A stretch of 64,000 bases of DNA from Ruegeria sp. ANG-S4. Its GTDB lineage: Bacteria; Pseudomonadota; Alphaproteobacteria; Rhodobacterales; Rhodobacteraceae. Where the stretch lies: the NCBI RefSeq assembly GCF_000814005.1, contig NZ_JWLK01000004.1, positions 186,001-250,000 on the forward strand, given 5' to 3'. Every line of letters begins with the position of its first letter. The stretch's first letter is position 1. This document shows, one piece after another, positions 1 to 10,898 of this stretch. Both the position numbers and the translations under genes were made by a program. The notes below the pieces were generated by a model. That model saw nothing but the letters and a program-made list of their open reading frames with translations. It did no database searches and had not been told where the DNA came from.

Positions 1-8
1 AATTGAAA

Positions 9-36
9 CGCCCGCCAGACCGGCGGGCGTTTTTTC
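9..36 (+). terminator. Intrinsic terminator of a gene upstream of the window
   Basis: An 8-bp perfect GC stem (CGCCCGCC / GGCGGGCG) with a five-base loop is followed by a run of six T on the plus strand. It probably ends a plus-strand gene lying left of the window. The minus strand has only a short T stretch after the stem, so use as a bidirectional terminator for the convergent SnoaL-like gene is possible but weaker. Confidence 0.8.
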
Positions 37-45
37 GTTTCGGTG

Positions 46-816
46 TCAGAACTTGCCGTTGTCATGCGCCATTTCGGCAGGGATGGGCGAAACGACATCC
101 CAGTGTTCGACGATCTTGCCATCTTCGACCCGCCACAGGTCAAAGAATGCCCAAGGCTCCCCGCCCATGATCGCATCCGTTGCGACGAAGACGAAATTGC
201 CCTCGGCCACGGCGAATTGCGGCTCGAACTTCGTGATCACCATGCCTTGCGCCGCAAAGGATTCGATCGCGACCATCAGGCCGGACAGACCGTCTTCGAT
301 CGACGGGTTGTGCTGCATATAAACCTCGGGGTCCATATAGTTCGTGACATTCTCAGGCGCGGCCCCGCCCAGAACATCACGCACGAAGCCCAGCACAAGC
401 GCCTTGTTCGCCTGCGTTTTGTCTAGATCGGTGATCTCGGTCGGCCCATCCGTCATGCCGCGGCCCGAGGCCGTGGTTTCGGGGATGGGCTGCAAATTGT
501 CCCAGTGTTCGGCAATCTTGCCGTCCTCCACCCGGAAAATGTCAAACGCAGCAAGCGAGGGGGCACCGAACGCGTCGGCATTGTCATAGGTGTTGTGCAG
601 CACAACCATGTCACCTTCGGTAATGACGCGATGGGTTGTGGCGGTCATGCCCGATTGTTGGACCAACGGGATCAGGCCCATCAACCCCTCGGCACCGGTG
701 GGAACCTGAGGGTCGTGCTGAATATAATCCGCAGTCACCAGCTGACGCGCGGCGTCGGGGTCGTGTTCGATGAAGGCAGCCGAGAACAGGGCAAGGACAA
801 GCTCTTTGGGGGTCAT
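46..816 (-). CDS. Two-domain SnoaL-like (NTF2-fold) protein
   Basis: This 256-residue cytoplasmic protein has no signal peptide or membrane segment. It contains two SnoaL-type halves, about residues 1-115 and 135-250. Each half ends in a near-identical block: FRVEDGKIAEHWDNLQPIP in the first, WRVEDGKIVEHWDVVSPIP in the second. Predicted SnoaL-like ester cyclases and polyketide-cyclase relatives share this signature, but no substrate can be read from the sequence. The gene is divergent from an HxlR-family regulator across an AT-rich gap holding a palindrome, so control by that regulator is likely. Orthologues with one domain are common; the duplication could form an internal pseudo-dimer. The start ATG follows a GATCC-rich leader without a strong ribosome site. 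Confidence 0.8.
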   Translation of the reverse strand: MTPKELVLALFSAAFIEHDPDAARQLVTADYIQHDPQVPTGAEGLMGLIPLVQQSGMTATTHRVITEGDMVVLHNTYDNADAFGAPSLAAFDIFRVEDGKIAEHWDNLQPIPETTASGRGMTDGPTEITDLDKTQANKALVLGFVRDVLGGAAPENVTNYMDPEVYMQHNPSIEDGLSGLMVAIESFAAQGMVITKFEPQFAVAEGNFVFVATDAIMGGEPWAFFDLWRVEDGKIVEHWDVVSPIPAEMAHDNGKF

Positions 817-898
817 GGATCAATTCCTGATGATTCGTGTTGTGATGATAGTAAGTATTAAAAACGCACCACATTGCAATTACGCACTAATAAGTCAT

Positions 899-920
899 GT
901 AGTTACTTTAAGGATACTAC
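899..920. promoter_or_regulatory. Candidate HxlR operator palindrome
   Basis: GTAGT at 899-903 is mirrored by ACTAC at 916-920 across twelve bases. Three further inner positions also pair, giving 8 of 11 possible pairs. The site lies in the AT-rich gap between the SnoaL-like gene and the HxlR gene. Direct copies of GTAAGTAT also occur at 851-858 and 969-976. HxlR proteins bind such palindromes next to divergent targets; assignment here is inference. Confidence 0.45.
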
Positions 921-998
921 CATATAAAACAGGGCTTTGTTTCTTGGCGCTGTGGTACTATGCTTGCAGTAAGTATCAATATCATACCAGAGGCTCCC

Positions 999-1376
999 AT
1001 GCTCCCGATCGGTGTTCACACCAAGTCCGAAGCGTCCAACTGTTCGATCCGGTCCGTTCTGTCCAACGTCACTGGCAAATGGCGCATGATCATCATTCTG
1101 GCGCTCGAGGATGAACCGAAGCGTTTTGGTGAGATCAAGCGATGCATCGGTGACGTGACGCAGCGGGTGCTGACCGAGAATCTACGGGGTCTTCAGCGCG
1201 ACGGGTATCTGACCCGCACGGTCGATCCCGGCCCACCGGTGGCGGTTTCATATGCGCTCACGCCGCAGGGTCGCGCGCTGCTGGAACTGCTCAAACCGCT
1301 TGTCTACTGGTCCCACGAACAGATGGATGACGTCAAAACCGCTCGCATGGAATATGACCGCGCCCATCCCGGTTGA
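999..1376 (+). CDS. HxlR-family winged-helix transcriptional regulator
   Basis: This small DNA-binding protein of about 125 residues has the HxlR signature: an N-terminal CSIRSVLSNVTGKWRMIIILAL block, then RFGEIKRCIGDVTQRVLTENLRGLQRDGYLTR (recognition helix and wing), then YALTPQGRALLELLKPL. The usual HxlR start has a Cys close to the first helix, and one is present (NCSIR). I chose ATG 999 because AGAGG lies five bases upstream. An in-frame ATG at 960 would add 13 residues but sits close to possible promoter sequence. Divergence from the SnoaL-like gene suggests it regulates that gene and itself. Many HxlR proteins respond to aldehydes or redox-active electrophiles, but the effector is unknown. 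Confidence 0.85.
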   Translation: MLPIGVHTKSEASNCSIRSVLSNVTGKWRMIIILALEDEPKRFGEIKRCIGDVTQRVLTENLRGLQRDGYLTRTVDPGPPVAVSYALTPQGRALLELLKPLVYWSHEQMDDVKTARMEYDRAHPG

Positions 1377-1488
1377 TGTGGTCCGTGTCGAGGCGGATTG
1401 AGCCATGCGAAGGTGATCTGGAAGCGCCCGGCTTCGGTCGGGCACACGTTCGCTTTGCCGTCGCGTTTGCGATGATTTTTCGACGCCT

Positions 1489-1519
1489 AAAAAGAAAACG
1501 CCCGCCAGATCGGCGGGCG
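1489..1519 (-). terminator. rpsO intrinsic terminator
   Basis: Read on the minus strand, an 8-bp stem CGCCCGCC / GGCGGGCG (1499-1519) is followed by a T-rich tract encoded by 1489-1498. It lies about 60 bases after the rpsO stop. The 21-base stem-loop differs by one base from the one at 9-29. Confidence 0.8.
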
Positions 1520-1581
1520 AAAAAGATGTACAAGATGCACAAACCCGTTCTCAGGGTGTGTACAACACGGACAAAACGCGC

Positions 1582-1851
1582 TTAGCGGCGGATGCCCAGT
1601 TTCTTGATCAGGTCCTGGTAACGCGCCTCTTCCTTGCCCTTCAGATAGTCCAGCAGCTTGCGGCGCTGGGCAACCATCTTCAGCAGACCGCGACGACCGT
1701 GGTTGTCTTTCTTGTGGGTCTTGAAGTGCTCGGTCAGGGTGGTGATGCGCGAGGTCAGGATGGCAACCTGTACTTCGGGCGAACCTGTGTCGCCTTCTTT
1801 GGTTGCGAATTCTTTCATAACGCGTGCTTTTTCAGCGGCAGTAATCGACAT
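1582..1851 (-). CDS. rpsO: 30S ribosomal protein S15
   Basis: S15 binds the central domain of 16S rRNA early in 30S assembly and forms an intersubunit bridge. The protein has the standard length of 89 residues and the family signatures TGSPEVQVA (residues 22-30) and [11 protein letters not shown] (46-56), with the basic [12 protein letters not shown] segment after it. The start ATG is preceded by AAAGGAG on the minus strand. It is the last gene of the minus-strand rbfA-truB translation cluster but is separated from DUF1643 by about 215 bases, so it probably also has its own promoter and leader. A strong terminator follows. Confidence 0.98.
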   Translation of the reverse strand: MSITAAEKARVMKEFATKEGDTGSPEVQVAILTSRITTLTEHFKTHKKDNHGRRGLLKMVAQRRKLLDYLKGKEEARYQDLIKKLGIRR

Positions 1852-2066
1852 CGGGGTCTCCTTTAAAGGTTAGCGTGAATGGCGCAGGCCGGGATGTCGT
1901 CCAGCACAGGCCCATGGAGAAAACCGCACCGATTCCGATGCGGATGGGCGCGTATAGGCGCTTTTGAGCGTAATGGCAAAGGGAATTTACCGGATCAGCC
2001 CATGGCAGTCAGTACGCCAGATGCATCTCGGTTACAAGCCGCATGTTTCCAAGGGTAAACCAGTGA
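1852..2066 (-). other. rpsO upstream region (possible leader)
   Basis: There is no gene in these 215 bases. On the minus strand they form the upstream region of rpsO and include small GC stems, such as CCGCA / TGCGG around 1926-1946. In other bacteria rpsO is autoregulated through S15 binding to its leader. I cannot identify a conserved S15 leader motif here by eye. Confidence 0.35.
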
Positions 2067-2570
2067 TCACCACGGTTCCGGCTGTTGGGTGTAGGCGATG
2101 TAAAGCGGGTGTTTCGGATGCCCTTCCTTGGTCAGACCCAGATGGAACAAGGGCTGGCCAGTACCACGCAGCAGTGTCTCGACCGCTGGGCCACGCTCCA
2201 GATGCGCGCCGTGGGTTCCCCAGGCGGCGATGACCTGATCGGCCCATGCGGCACCGTCCAGTATTGCCGCATCATTCTCCGGCCCCACCGGATCGGCAGC
2301 TGCGCGCATCTTGCGCGGGTCGGTGTCGCGCCACGCGAAGATATTGGTCACCTGAAACGCCCCGAACCCCAGCGCCCGCGCACGGCGCTCGCAGCGTTCA
2401 ACGGTCGGGTCATTCTGGACTTCGGTCGCGGTCGAGGGGTTCAGCATCACGAACAACGCTTTGCGCCCCTCCGAGTCCCACACGCGCGTCAAGCTGTATC
2501 GGTATTTCTCGCAATCGGAATAAACGGCGGTCGAGGGCGCATCGCCCTTTGTGTGGGAACGGGTGATCAT
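2067..2570 (-). CDS. DUF1643 domain protein
   Basis: This 167-residue cytoplasmic protein carries the DUF1643 pattern: YRYSLTRVWD near the N-terminus, LFVMLNPSTAT (39-49), DPTVERCERRARALGFG, TNIFAWRDTDP, and a C-terminal HLGLTKEGHPKHPLY. The biochemical function is unknown; the fold is related to uracil-DNA-glycosylase-like proteins in some descriptions. It lies 21 bases after truB in the rbfA-truB-rpsO cluster and is probably cotranscribed, which hints at, but does not prove, an RNA- or nucleotide-linked role. The start ATG at 2570 is the first available after the truB stop. Confidence 0.85.
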   Translation of the reverse strand: MITRSHTKGDAPSTAVYSDCEKYRYSLTRVWDSEGRKALFVMLNPSTATEVQNDPTVERCERRARALGFGAFQVTNIFAWRDTDPRKMRAAADPVGPENDAAILDGAAWADQVIAAWGTHGAHLERGPAVETLLRGTGQPLFHLGLTKEGHPKHPLYIAYTQQPEPW

Positions 2571-2591
2571 GTGCCTCGCCTAACACAGCCG

Positions 2592-3497
2592 TCAGGTGAC
2601 GAACACCCGGCTGGGATGCAATTCGCCTGATTTATACACCCCAACGGCCACCGCCTTGCCGTCCAGCGAGGCCCAGGCTTCGTCTCCATATTCGACGTCA
2701 GAGGCAAAGACCATCCCGGGGTTGCCATTGCGCAGGCGCGTGGCCCCCTCCGGGGTGCATTTCAATTCCGGCAAATCCGATAGGCCGGTTTCCAGCGGCT
2801 GTAGATAGTCGTCCAATGCGGTGGATTTGGCCATCTCGTCGATCTGCTCGATGCTCAGCCCATCCTCGGCGTCAAACGGGCCGGACCAAATGCGCCGCAG
2901 CTCTCTGACGTGCCCGTGACAGCCCAGTGCCTCACCCAGATCACGCGCGATAGAGCGGACATAGCCGCCCTTGCCGCAAGTCATCTCCAATACCGCATGA
3001 TCCGCGTCGGGGCGGTCGATCAGCACCAGTTCTTCGACCCAAAGCGGGCGGGCGGTCAACGCGACCTCTTCTCCGTCGCGGGCGAGCTTATAGGCACGCT
3101 GACCGTCGATCTTCACCGCAGAGAATTTGGGCGGCACCTGCATGATCTCGCCCAGAAACGGACCGAGCGCCTGTTTGATATCTTCATCCGAAGGACGCAT
3201 GGCGCTTGATGCGATGACCTCGCCTTCGGCATCGTCGGTGTTGGTGGCCTGACCCAGACGCACAGTGAAGGTGTAAGCCTTAAGCGCATCGGTGATGTAG
3301 GGAACGGTCTTGGTCGCCTCACCCAAGGCCACCGCCAGAACGCCGGTCGCCTCGGGGTCCAAAGTGCCCGCGTGGCCCGCTTTCTTGGCATCCATCGCCC
3401 AACGCACCTTGTTGACCACCGCGGTCGAAGTCATGCCCGCGGGCTTGTCGACCACCAGCCAACCGGAAATGTCGCGACCCTTGCGTTTGCGTCCCAT
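2592..3497 (-). CDS. truB: tRNA pseudouridine(55) synthase TruB
   Basis: TruB isomerises U55 in the T-loop of elongator tRNAs and acts as a tRNA chaperone. The 301-residue protein opens with [14 protein letters not shown], followed by [16 protein letters not shown]. Asp47 in this second motif is the expected catalytic aspartate. Other family signatures are [18 protein letters not shown] and [19 protein letters not shown] (RNA binding). The C-terminal extension (about 240-301) resembles the TruB C-terminal domain. It lies between the phosphodiester glycosidase-like gene and DUF1643 in a minus-strand run starting with rbfA, the usual bacterial ribosome-assembly neighbourhood. Confidence 0.97.
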   Translation of the reverse strand: MGRKRKGRDISGWLVVDKPAGMTSTAVVNKVRWAMDAKKAGHAGTLDPEATGVLAVALGEATKTVPYITDALKAYTFTVRLGQATNTDDAEGEVIASSAMRPSDEDIKQALGPFLGEIMQVPPKFSAVKIDGQRAYKLARDGEEVALTARPLWVEELVLIDRPDADHAVLEMTCGKGGYVRSIARDLGEALGCHGHVRELRRIWSGPFDAEDGLSIEQIDEMAKSTALDDYLQPLETGLSDLPELKCTPEGATRLRNGNPGMVFASDVEYGDEAWASLDGKAVAVGVYKSGELHPSRVFVT

Positions 3498-3551
3498 CTT
3501 GCACCTAAATTCCTGCTGAGGCGCGCGACCTAGCGGATCGTCAGAGCGCTG

Positions 3552-4295
3552 TCAATTTGATGGGGTATCTTCAACCACACCCACGATCGGCCCAAGCGAA
3601 AAGCCGATATCCGAGCGGTTGCTCGCCCGTTCATACATCCGAGAGATATTGCCATCGAGGAACAACGCATTCGGCGTGCCCAGCATATCGCGGAACAACC
3701 TGCCGAACTCATGAAAGGTGACCGCGTCCTCGGAAATGGCAAACACCACGCGCGTGCCGTCCGCGCTCGTTCCGACCCCGTTCCGGATATAGCGCGAGGT
3801 TGAATCCTCCAGAAAGCGCGGGTGAAGCGCACCGTCGATGACCAGCATCGGGCCGGATTGGGTTGCAAAGCGACATGCGGGGGCCTGATCGACGAAATCC
3901 AGCGTCTCGAACACATCGGCGCGACCCTCGCGGATGCAGAACACACCGTTCGGCAACAGCCCGAAATTGCCGGGGCCGGGGTTTGAGATCACTCGCATCT
4001 GCTCCTGACCCTCCTCGACATAGTGCCCGACCGGAGAGCGGTCGTCGTGATACATGCCCGCGTTCATTGCAAAAACCAGCCGCTCGCCGTTGGTGGCCAA
4101 CGCCTCGTTTACCGATGAGAAATGGCCCAACAGGGCACCGTCATCGCCGTTCAAAAACAAGCGCATGTCTTCGGTCGCGGCATCGACTTCGCAAACGGTG
4201 TAACGCTTATCGTCGTGCGTGACCTTTTCGCAGGTCACCGCGCCCGCCTGTGCGGCCCAGAGGACCGCACCCGCCGTGACAAACGCGCGGATCAC
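3552..4295 (-). CDS. Exported phosphodiester glycosidase-family (DUF2233/NAGPA-like) protein
   Basis: This 247-residue protein has an N-terminal signal peptide ([19 protein letters not shown]), so it is probably periplasmic. The body matches the phosphodiester glycosidase family related to the mammalian uncovering enzyme: [57 protein letters not shown] and [11 protein letters not shown]. These cover the conserved Asn/Asp/Gly-rich active-site strands. Substrate is unknown; family members cleave phosphodiester- or sugar-linked groups. Its ATG overlaps the rbfA stop by four bases (ATGA), so translation is coupled to a ribosome-assembly gene. This odd pairing of an exported enzyme with rbfA is probably an operon insertion. 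Confidence 0.85.
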   Translation of the reverse strand: MIRAFVTAGAVLWAAQAGAVTCEKVTHDDKRYTVCEVDAATEDMRLFLNGDDGALLGHFSSVNEALATNGERLVFAMNAGMYHDDRSPVGHYVEEGQEQMRVISNPGPGNFGLLPNGVFCIREGRADVFETLDFVDQAPACRFATQSGPMLVIDGALHPRFLEDSTSRYIRNGVGTSADGTRVVFAISEDAVTFHEFGRLFRDMLGTPNALFLDGNISRMYERASNRSDIGFSLGPIVGVVEDTPSN

Positions 4296-4687
4296 TCGTC
4301 CAGATCGCGGCGCACCGCGTCCTGTTCGAACATGCGGCGAGTGTCGTCCAGACGGTCGAACGTGTCATCCAGCCGGAACCGCAGATCGGGCGAAAACTTC
4401 AGCCCGACCTTCTTGCCGACCATGCGCCGCAGCTCACCCTTGTTACGAGCCAACAGTTCGATCACGTCCTCCTGTCCTTTACCACCCAAGGGCAGAACAT
4501 AGGCGGTCGCGATCTTCAGATCGGGCGAGGTGCGCACCTCGCCCACTGTGATCGACATGCGGTTCAGATCGGGGTCATGGACGTCGCCGCGTGCCAGAAC
4601 CTCGGACAGAGTGCGGCGGATCAGTTCGCCGACGCGCAGTTGCCGTTGGGACGGGCCGGGGCCATCGTGGAATTTGTTCTTTGCCAT
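4292..4687 (-). CDS. rbfA: 30S ribosome-binding factor RbfA
   Basis: RbfA binds immature 30S subunits near the 16S 5' helix and helps late maturation, especially in the cold. The 131-residue protein shows the KH-like fold signature: [71 protein letters not shown]. It has a typical alphaproteobacterial length with a short acidic C-terminus. It is the first gene of the minus-strand cluster through truB to rpsO and is divergent from dapB with a 90-base gap, which should hold both promoters. Confidence 0.96.
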   Translation of the reverse strand: MAKNKFHDGPGPSQRQLRVGELIRRTLSEVLARGDVHDPDLNRMSITVGEVRTSPDLKIATAYVLPLGGKGQEDVIELLARNKGELRRMVGKKVGLKFSPDLRFRLDDTFDRLDDTRRMFEQDAVRRDLDE

Positions 4688-4777
4688 GTCCCCGATCTAA
4701 GCCCAAAGCAGGGCTTTGCCAAGCGGGCGCGAACGGGGTAGGAGGCTTTGAGCCGACTGCAACAGGGGAAGAAAGCA

Positions 4778-5587
4778 ATGACCCATATTCCGGGGATCGT
4801 CATCACAGGGGCTTCGGGCCGTATGGGGCAGATGCTGATCAAGACGGTGACCGACAGCGATCAGGCGCGTCTGGTCGGCGTGGTCGAGCGTACGGGCCAC
4901 GACTGGATCGGTCAGGACGTTGGTGTTGCTATGGGTGGCCCGGCGCTGGGCGTCATCGTGACCGATGACCCGCTGGAGGCATTTGCGCAGGCGCAGGCCG
5001 TAATCGACTTCACCGCGCCCGAGGCAACGCTGGAATTTGCCGCGCTGGCCGCGCAGGCGCGATGTGTGCATGTGATCGGCACCACAGGCATGACCGACGA
5101 ACAGATCGCCGCACTTGAGCCAGCCGCGCGTCATGCGGTGATCGTGCGGGCCGGGAACATGAGCCTTGGCGTCAACCTGCTGGTGCAACTGACCAAAAAG
5201 GTCGCTGCCGCACTGGACGAAGATTTTGATATCGAGGTGATCGAGGGCCACCACCATCACAAGGTCGACGCGCCATCAGGCACGGCGCTGATGCTGGGCG
5301 AGGCCGCTGCCGAGGGGCGTGGCGTCAAACTGTCGGATGTGGCGGACCGTGGCCGGGACGGCATCACCGGCGCACGCGAACGCGGCGCGATCGGGTTTCA
5401 CGCCATTCGCGGTGGCGACATCGTGGGTGAGCATGACGTTCTGTTCGCCGCACCCGGAGAACGCATCGTTCTGCGCCATCTGGCAACAGACCGCGCCATC
5501 TTTGCGCGCGGTGCGCTGAAGGCGGCGCTGTGGGGGCAGGGGAAGGCTCCGGGTCAGTATGACATGGTGGATGTGCTGGGGCTCTAA
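4778..5587 (+). CDS. dapB: 4-hydroxy-tetrahydrodipicolinate reductase
   Basis: DapB reduces 4-hydroxy-tetrahydrodipicolinate with NAD(P)H in the diaminopimelate/lysine pathway. The 269-residue protein starts with the Rossmann motif GASGRMG (11-17). It has the family signature [15 protein letters not shown] with catalytic His and Lys, and the substrate loop ending in [20 protein letters not shown] chose ATG 4778 because GGGGAAG lies just upstream; an upstream ATG at 4748 would add an unconserved ten-residue extension. It is divergent from rbfA and convergent, with a four-base gap, to the AlaRS-like exported gene. Confidence 0.97.
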   Translation: MTHIPGIVITGASGRMGQMLIKTVTDSDQARLVGVVERTGHDWIGQDVGVAMGGPALGVIVTDDPLEAFAQAQAVIDFTAPEATLEFAALAAQARCVHVIGTTGMTDEQIAALEPAARHAVIVRAGNMSLGVNLLVQLTKKVAAALDEDFDIEVIEGHHHHKVDAPSGTALMLGEAAAEGRGVKLSDVADRGRDGITGARERGAIGFHAIRGGDIVGEHDVLFAAPGERIVLRHLATDRAIFARGALKAALWGQGKAPGQYDMVDVLGL

Positions 5588-5591
5588 CTCA

Positions 5592-6452
5592 CTAGCGGAA
5601 GGTCGCCAGCCCGTCCGGTTCAGATCCCTCCTGCGCGGCCAATGCAAACAATGCGGCTAAGCGCTGATCCCATGTCGGGAACTGGCCTGTCTGGGCATAT
5701 GTCAGCCGCTCGGCCCCGATCGAAATGCCCAGTGGCGCGACTTTGCCGCCGATGATGATTTCCCCGATCTCGGTCCAGTTGGACGAAGGTGGATAGCTGG
5801 CCGGCGCAGGCTCATCGGTATCGCCGATGCGGTAGTAAACACCCATCGTGACCAGATAGTCTTCACCCATCGGGTCGGGGAAGAAAAAGCCTGAAGCATC
5901 GCGGGCGGCCAATGCCTCGGCCTCGTCACGCAGCAGGACTTTTTCGGCAAAGGGCATGTTCAGATCGTCCAATACAGCGCGCATGTCATTGGCTTGCGGG
6001 ACGCTGACAAAGGCAATGCGCGCGGGATCAAGACCAAAATCCTGCGTCAGAACCTGAATCATCAATTCGGTCGTATCACGCCCACTGACGGTCTCGCCCG
6101 GATGGCATCCGACCTCGTGAAACAAGGGCAGGACGTCGGGACGGGCCTTTTCATCCACATCCGCAACGCGGGCCAGCGGTTGAATGATGAACGCGTTTGT
6201 TGGCAGTTGATCCTGGTCGAAGTCATGGCGCAGACCGCCATTATAGTCGGAATTGCCGGTGGCGATTGACAAGGGCTGCGCCTCGGAAAAACCAAGCCCC
6301 GCAAAGGCCGCCTTCAAACCTGCCAGCGTCTCAGCAAACTGCGCCTCGAACGCGTCGTTTTGCTGTGTTGCGCCAATGGCGAACCGGGGCACCATCGTAC
6401 CCATTGCAGCCGCCGTTCCCAACTGGACCACTTTCCGTCGATTCAATCCCAT
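5592..6452 (-). CDS. Tat-exported protein resembling the alanyl-tRNA synthetase catalytic core
   Basis: This 286-residue protein begins with a twin-arginine signal (NRRKVVQLG, a hydrophobic stretch, then AIGA), so export is predicted. The mature part lines up in order with the class II catalytic core of AlaRS. LPLFHEVGCHPGETVSG corresponds to the motif-2 region (HHTFFEMLGNFSFG in E. coli). LTQDFGLDPARIAFVSV corresponds to LTxxxGLPxERLxVTV. NWTEIGEIIIGG followed by PLGISIGAERLTYA corresponds to motif 3, EIWNIVFMQ then DTGMGLERIAAV. The tRNA-recognition, editing and C-Ala domains are absent. It cannot be a normal AlaRS; it may activate an amino acid for another acceptor or only bind a small molecule. 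Similarity was judged by eye. The gene stands alone, convergent with dapB. Confidence 0.6.
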   Translation of the reverse strand: MGLNRRKVVQLGTAAAMGTMVPRFAIGATQQNDAFEAQFAETLAGLKAAFAGLGFSEAQPLSIATGNSDYNGGLRHDFDQDQLPTNAFIIQPLARVADVDEKARPDVLPLFHEVGCHPGETVSGRDTTELMIQVLTQDFGLDPARIAFVSVPQANDMRAVLDDLNMPFAEKVLLRDEAEALAARDASGFFFPDPMGEDYLVTMGVYYRIGDTDEPAPASYPPSSNWTEIGEIIIGGKVAPLGISIGAERLTYAQTGQFPTWDQRLAALFALAAQEGSEPDGLATFR

Positions 6453-6596
6453 CAGCGCCTCCGATCTGCACGCACAAGTAGAGTATCGCAGAAGTTTGGG
6501 CAGAAGGTTAAGAAAATCTGAAAGAACGTTGTGAGAGGCTGATCCCCGAGCGTGCGCCCGGTTCTGAACAGACCCGATTGATGTGGATTGGCACGA

Positions 6597-9274
<2,678 letters not shown>

Positions 9275-9278
9275 GCGT

Positions 9279-9461
9279 TCAGAAGTCGATCGCGATGCCC
9301 TTTTTCTCCCAATCGCCATAGCGGGCCGGGTCGGGTCCGTCGCGTCCACCCAGTTCTTTGGGCCGCTTTTCTGCTTCAGCGTCAGCTTTGCGGCGGCGTT
9401 CTTCAGCCTCGGCCAAAGCACGTTGGGCGGCAGGCGGCAGGTCTTTGCGGTTGTCACTCAT
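9279..9461 (-). CDS. DUF1674 / SDHAF4-type succinate dehydrogenase assembly factor-like protein
   Basis: This small, highly charged protein of about 60 residues has a helical AAQRALAEAEERRRKADAEAEKR segment and the family C-terminal signature DPARYGDWEKKGIAIDF. The mitochondrial relative SDHAF4 (Sdh8) binds flavinylated SdhA and protects it during complex II assembly. The same role is inferred here. I preferred ATG 9461 (MSDNRKDLPP), with AAAGGA upstream; in-frame starts at 9485 and 9512 would add unconserved residues. It lies convergent with the LysR gene and divergent from rsmB; no sdh gene is in view. Confidence 0.8.
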   Translation of the reverse strand: MSDNRKDLPPAAQRALAEAEERRRKADAEAEKRPKELGGRDGPDPARYGDWEKKGIAIDF

Positions 9462-9550
9462 GCCATCGGGTTCCTTTCCGGTCATTGGCTTGATATACGC
9501 CCGCGTCCGCATTTGGCAATGCGGGCCTCGGTCAGAAGAAAGGCGACCTC

Positions 9551-10810
9551 ATGTCCGACAGCGCAACAGCGGCGCGACGCAGCGCGATCTATTTGCTGGA
9601 CCAGATCCTGGGTGAGGGGCGCTTGCTGTCCGAATGCCTGTCTGCCGGCGCGTTGGACCGTCTTGACCGTGAGGATCGCGCAAGGGCGCAGCGGCTGACA
9701 CTGGAAACCCTGCGCGGGCTCGAACGCGCTGACCGGTTGTTAAACAATCACCTGAATAGGACACCCGCACTGACCGTTCACAATGCACTGCGCGTGGGTG
9801 CGGTCGAATTGTGTCAGGGCGAGGCGGCGCATGGCGTCGTCAATTCGATGGTGGATATCGTCGGACGCTCGCGAAAACACGGGCGGCTCAAGGGGCTGGT
9901 CAACGCGGTTTTGCGAAAAGTGGCGGACGAGGGGCCAGCCGCGTGGCCCAAAATGCGGGTTCCGCGCTTGCCGGAGTGGTTGCGCGCCCCGTTGATCATG
10001 GCGTGGGGTCAGGATGCTGTCGCAGGTATCGAGCAGGCCCATTTCAAAGGTGCGCCGCTGGATTTGACCGCAAAGTCGAACGGCCAACTTCCCGAAGGCC
10101 AAGTTCTGCCCACCGGGTCCATCAGATTGATGGATGCAGGGCAGGTCTCTGCTTTGCCAGGTTTTGACGCTGGCGATTGGTGGGTGCAGGATGCCGCCGC
10201 CGCCCTGCCGGTTCGCATTCTGGCGCCGAAGGCCGGTGAAACGGTTCTGGACCTTTGCGCCGCGCCCGGTGGCAAAACCATGCAACTGGCGGCTGCCGGC
10301 GCTCGGGTCACGGCCCTGGACGTGTCGGAAGGGCGGCTTGAACGGGTGCGCGAGAACCTTGCGCGCACCGGGCTTTCGGCCACTGTTATTGCCGAGGACG
10401 CGCTGCAGCATCAGGGCCAGTACGATGCGATTTTGTTGGATGCCCCCTGCTCGGCCACAGGCACAATCCGCCGCCATCCAGATTTGCCATTTGCCAAGGA
10501 CGGCTCAGAGTTTGGCGACCTGATTGACTTGCAAGCACAGATGTTATCGCACGCGTGGGCCTTGCTGAAACCCGGCGGACGGCTGGTCTATTGCACCTGC
10601 TCGTTGCTGCCGGATGAGGGCGAAGTGCAGATCGAAGATGCACTAAAGCAGCACACGGATATGACGGCGGACCGTTCGGCGCTGACGGTTTCCGGTGTTG
10701 ATCCAGCTTGGATCACAGACGAAGGCGGTTTGCGTCTGCGCCCGGATTTTTGGCCTGAAGTCGGGGGTATGGACGGGTTCTATATCGCGTGTCTGAACAA
10801 ATCCGCCTGA
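9551..10810 (+). CDS. rsmB: RsmB/NOP-family 16S rRNA m5C methyltransferase
   Basis: RsmB methylates cytosine 967 of 16S rRNA using S-adenosylmethionine. The 419-residue protein has an N-terminal NusB-like helical domain (residues 1-140, with RAQRLTLETLRGLERADRLLN and EAAHGVVNSMVDIVG) and a C-terminal methyltransferase domain. The AdoMet motif is VLDLCAAPGGKTMQLA, and the two active-site cysteines lie in LDAPCSATGTIRRHPD and YCTCSLLPDEGE. It lies upstream of a heparinase-like gene and purH, a neighbourhood often conserved in Rhodobacterales. Specificity for C967 is inferred from the NusB-like domain. Confidence 0.92.
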   Translation: MSDSATAARRSAIYLLDQILGEGRLLSECLSAGALDRLDREDRARAQRLTLETLRGLERADRLLNNHLNRTPALTVHNALRVGAVELCQGEAAHGVVNSMVDIVGRSRKHGRLKGLVNAVLRKVADEGPAAWPKMRVPRLPEWLRAPLIMAWGQDAVAGIEQAHFKGAPLDLTAKSNGQLPEGQVLPTGSIRLMDAGQVSALPGFDAGDWWVQDAAAALPVRILAPKAGETVLDLCAAPGGKTMQLAAAGARVTALDVSEGRLERVRENLARTGLSATVIAEDALQHQGQYDAILLDAPCSATGTIRRHPDLPFAKDGSEFGDLIDLQAQMLSHAWALLKPGGRLVYCTCSLLPDEGEVQIEDALKQHTDMTADRSALTVSGVDPAWITDEGGLRLRPDFWPEVGGMDGFYIACLNKSA

Positions 10811-10898
10811 GCGCACGCTTTTCGGTGACTTGACCTTCGGTCCTGTCTATCGTTGGGTCAGGCGCCAGCAGAGCGTCAGGGGCAGAGTAACGAGCGGC

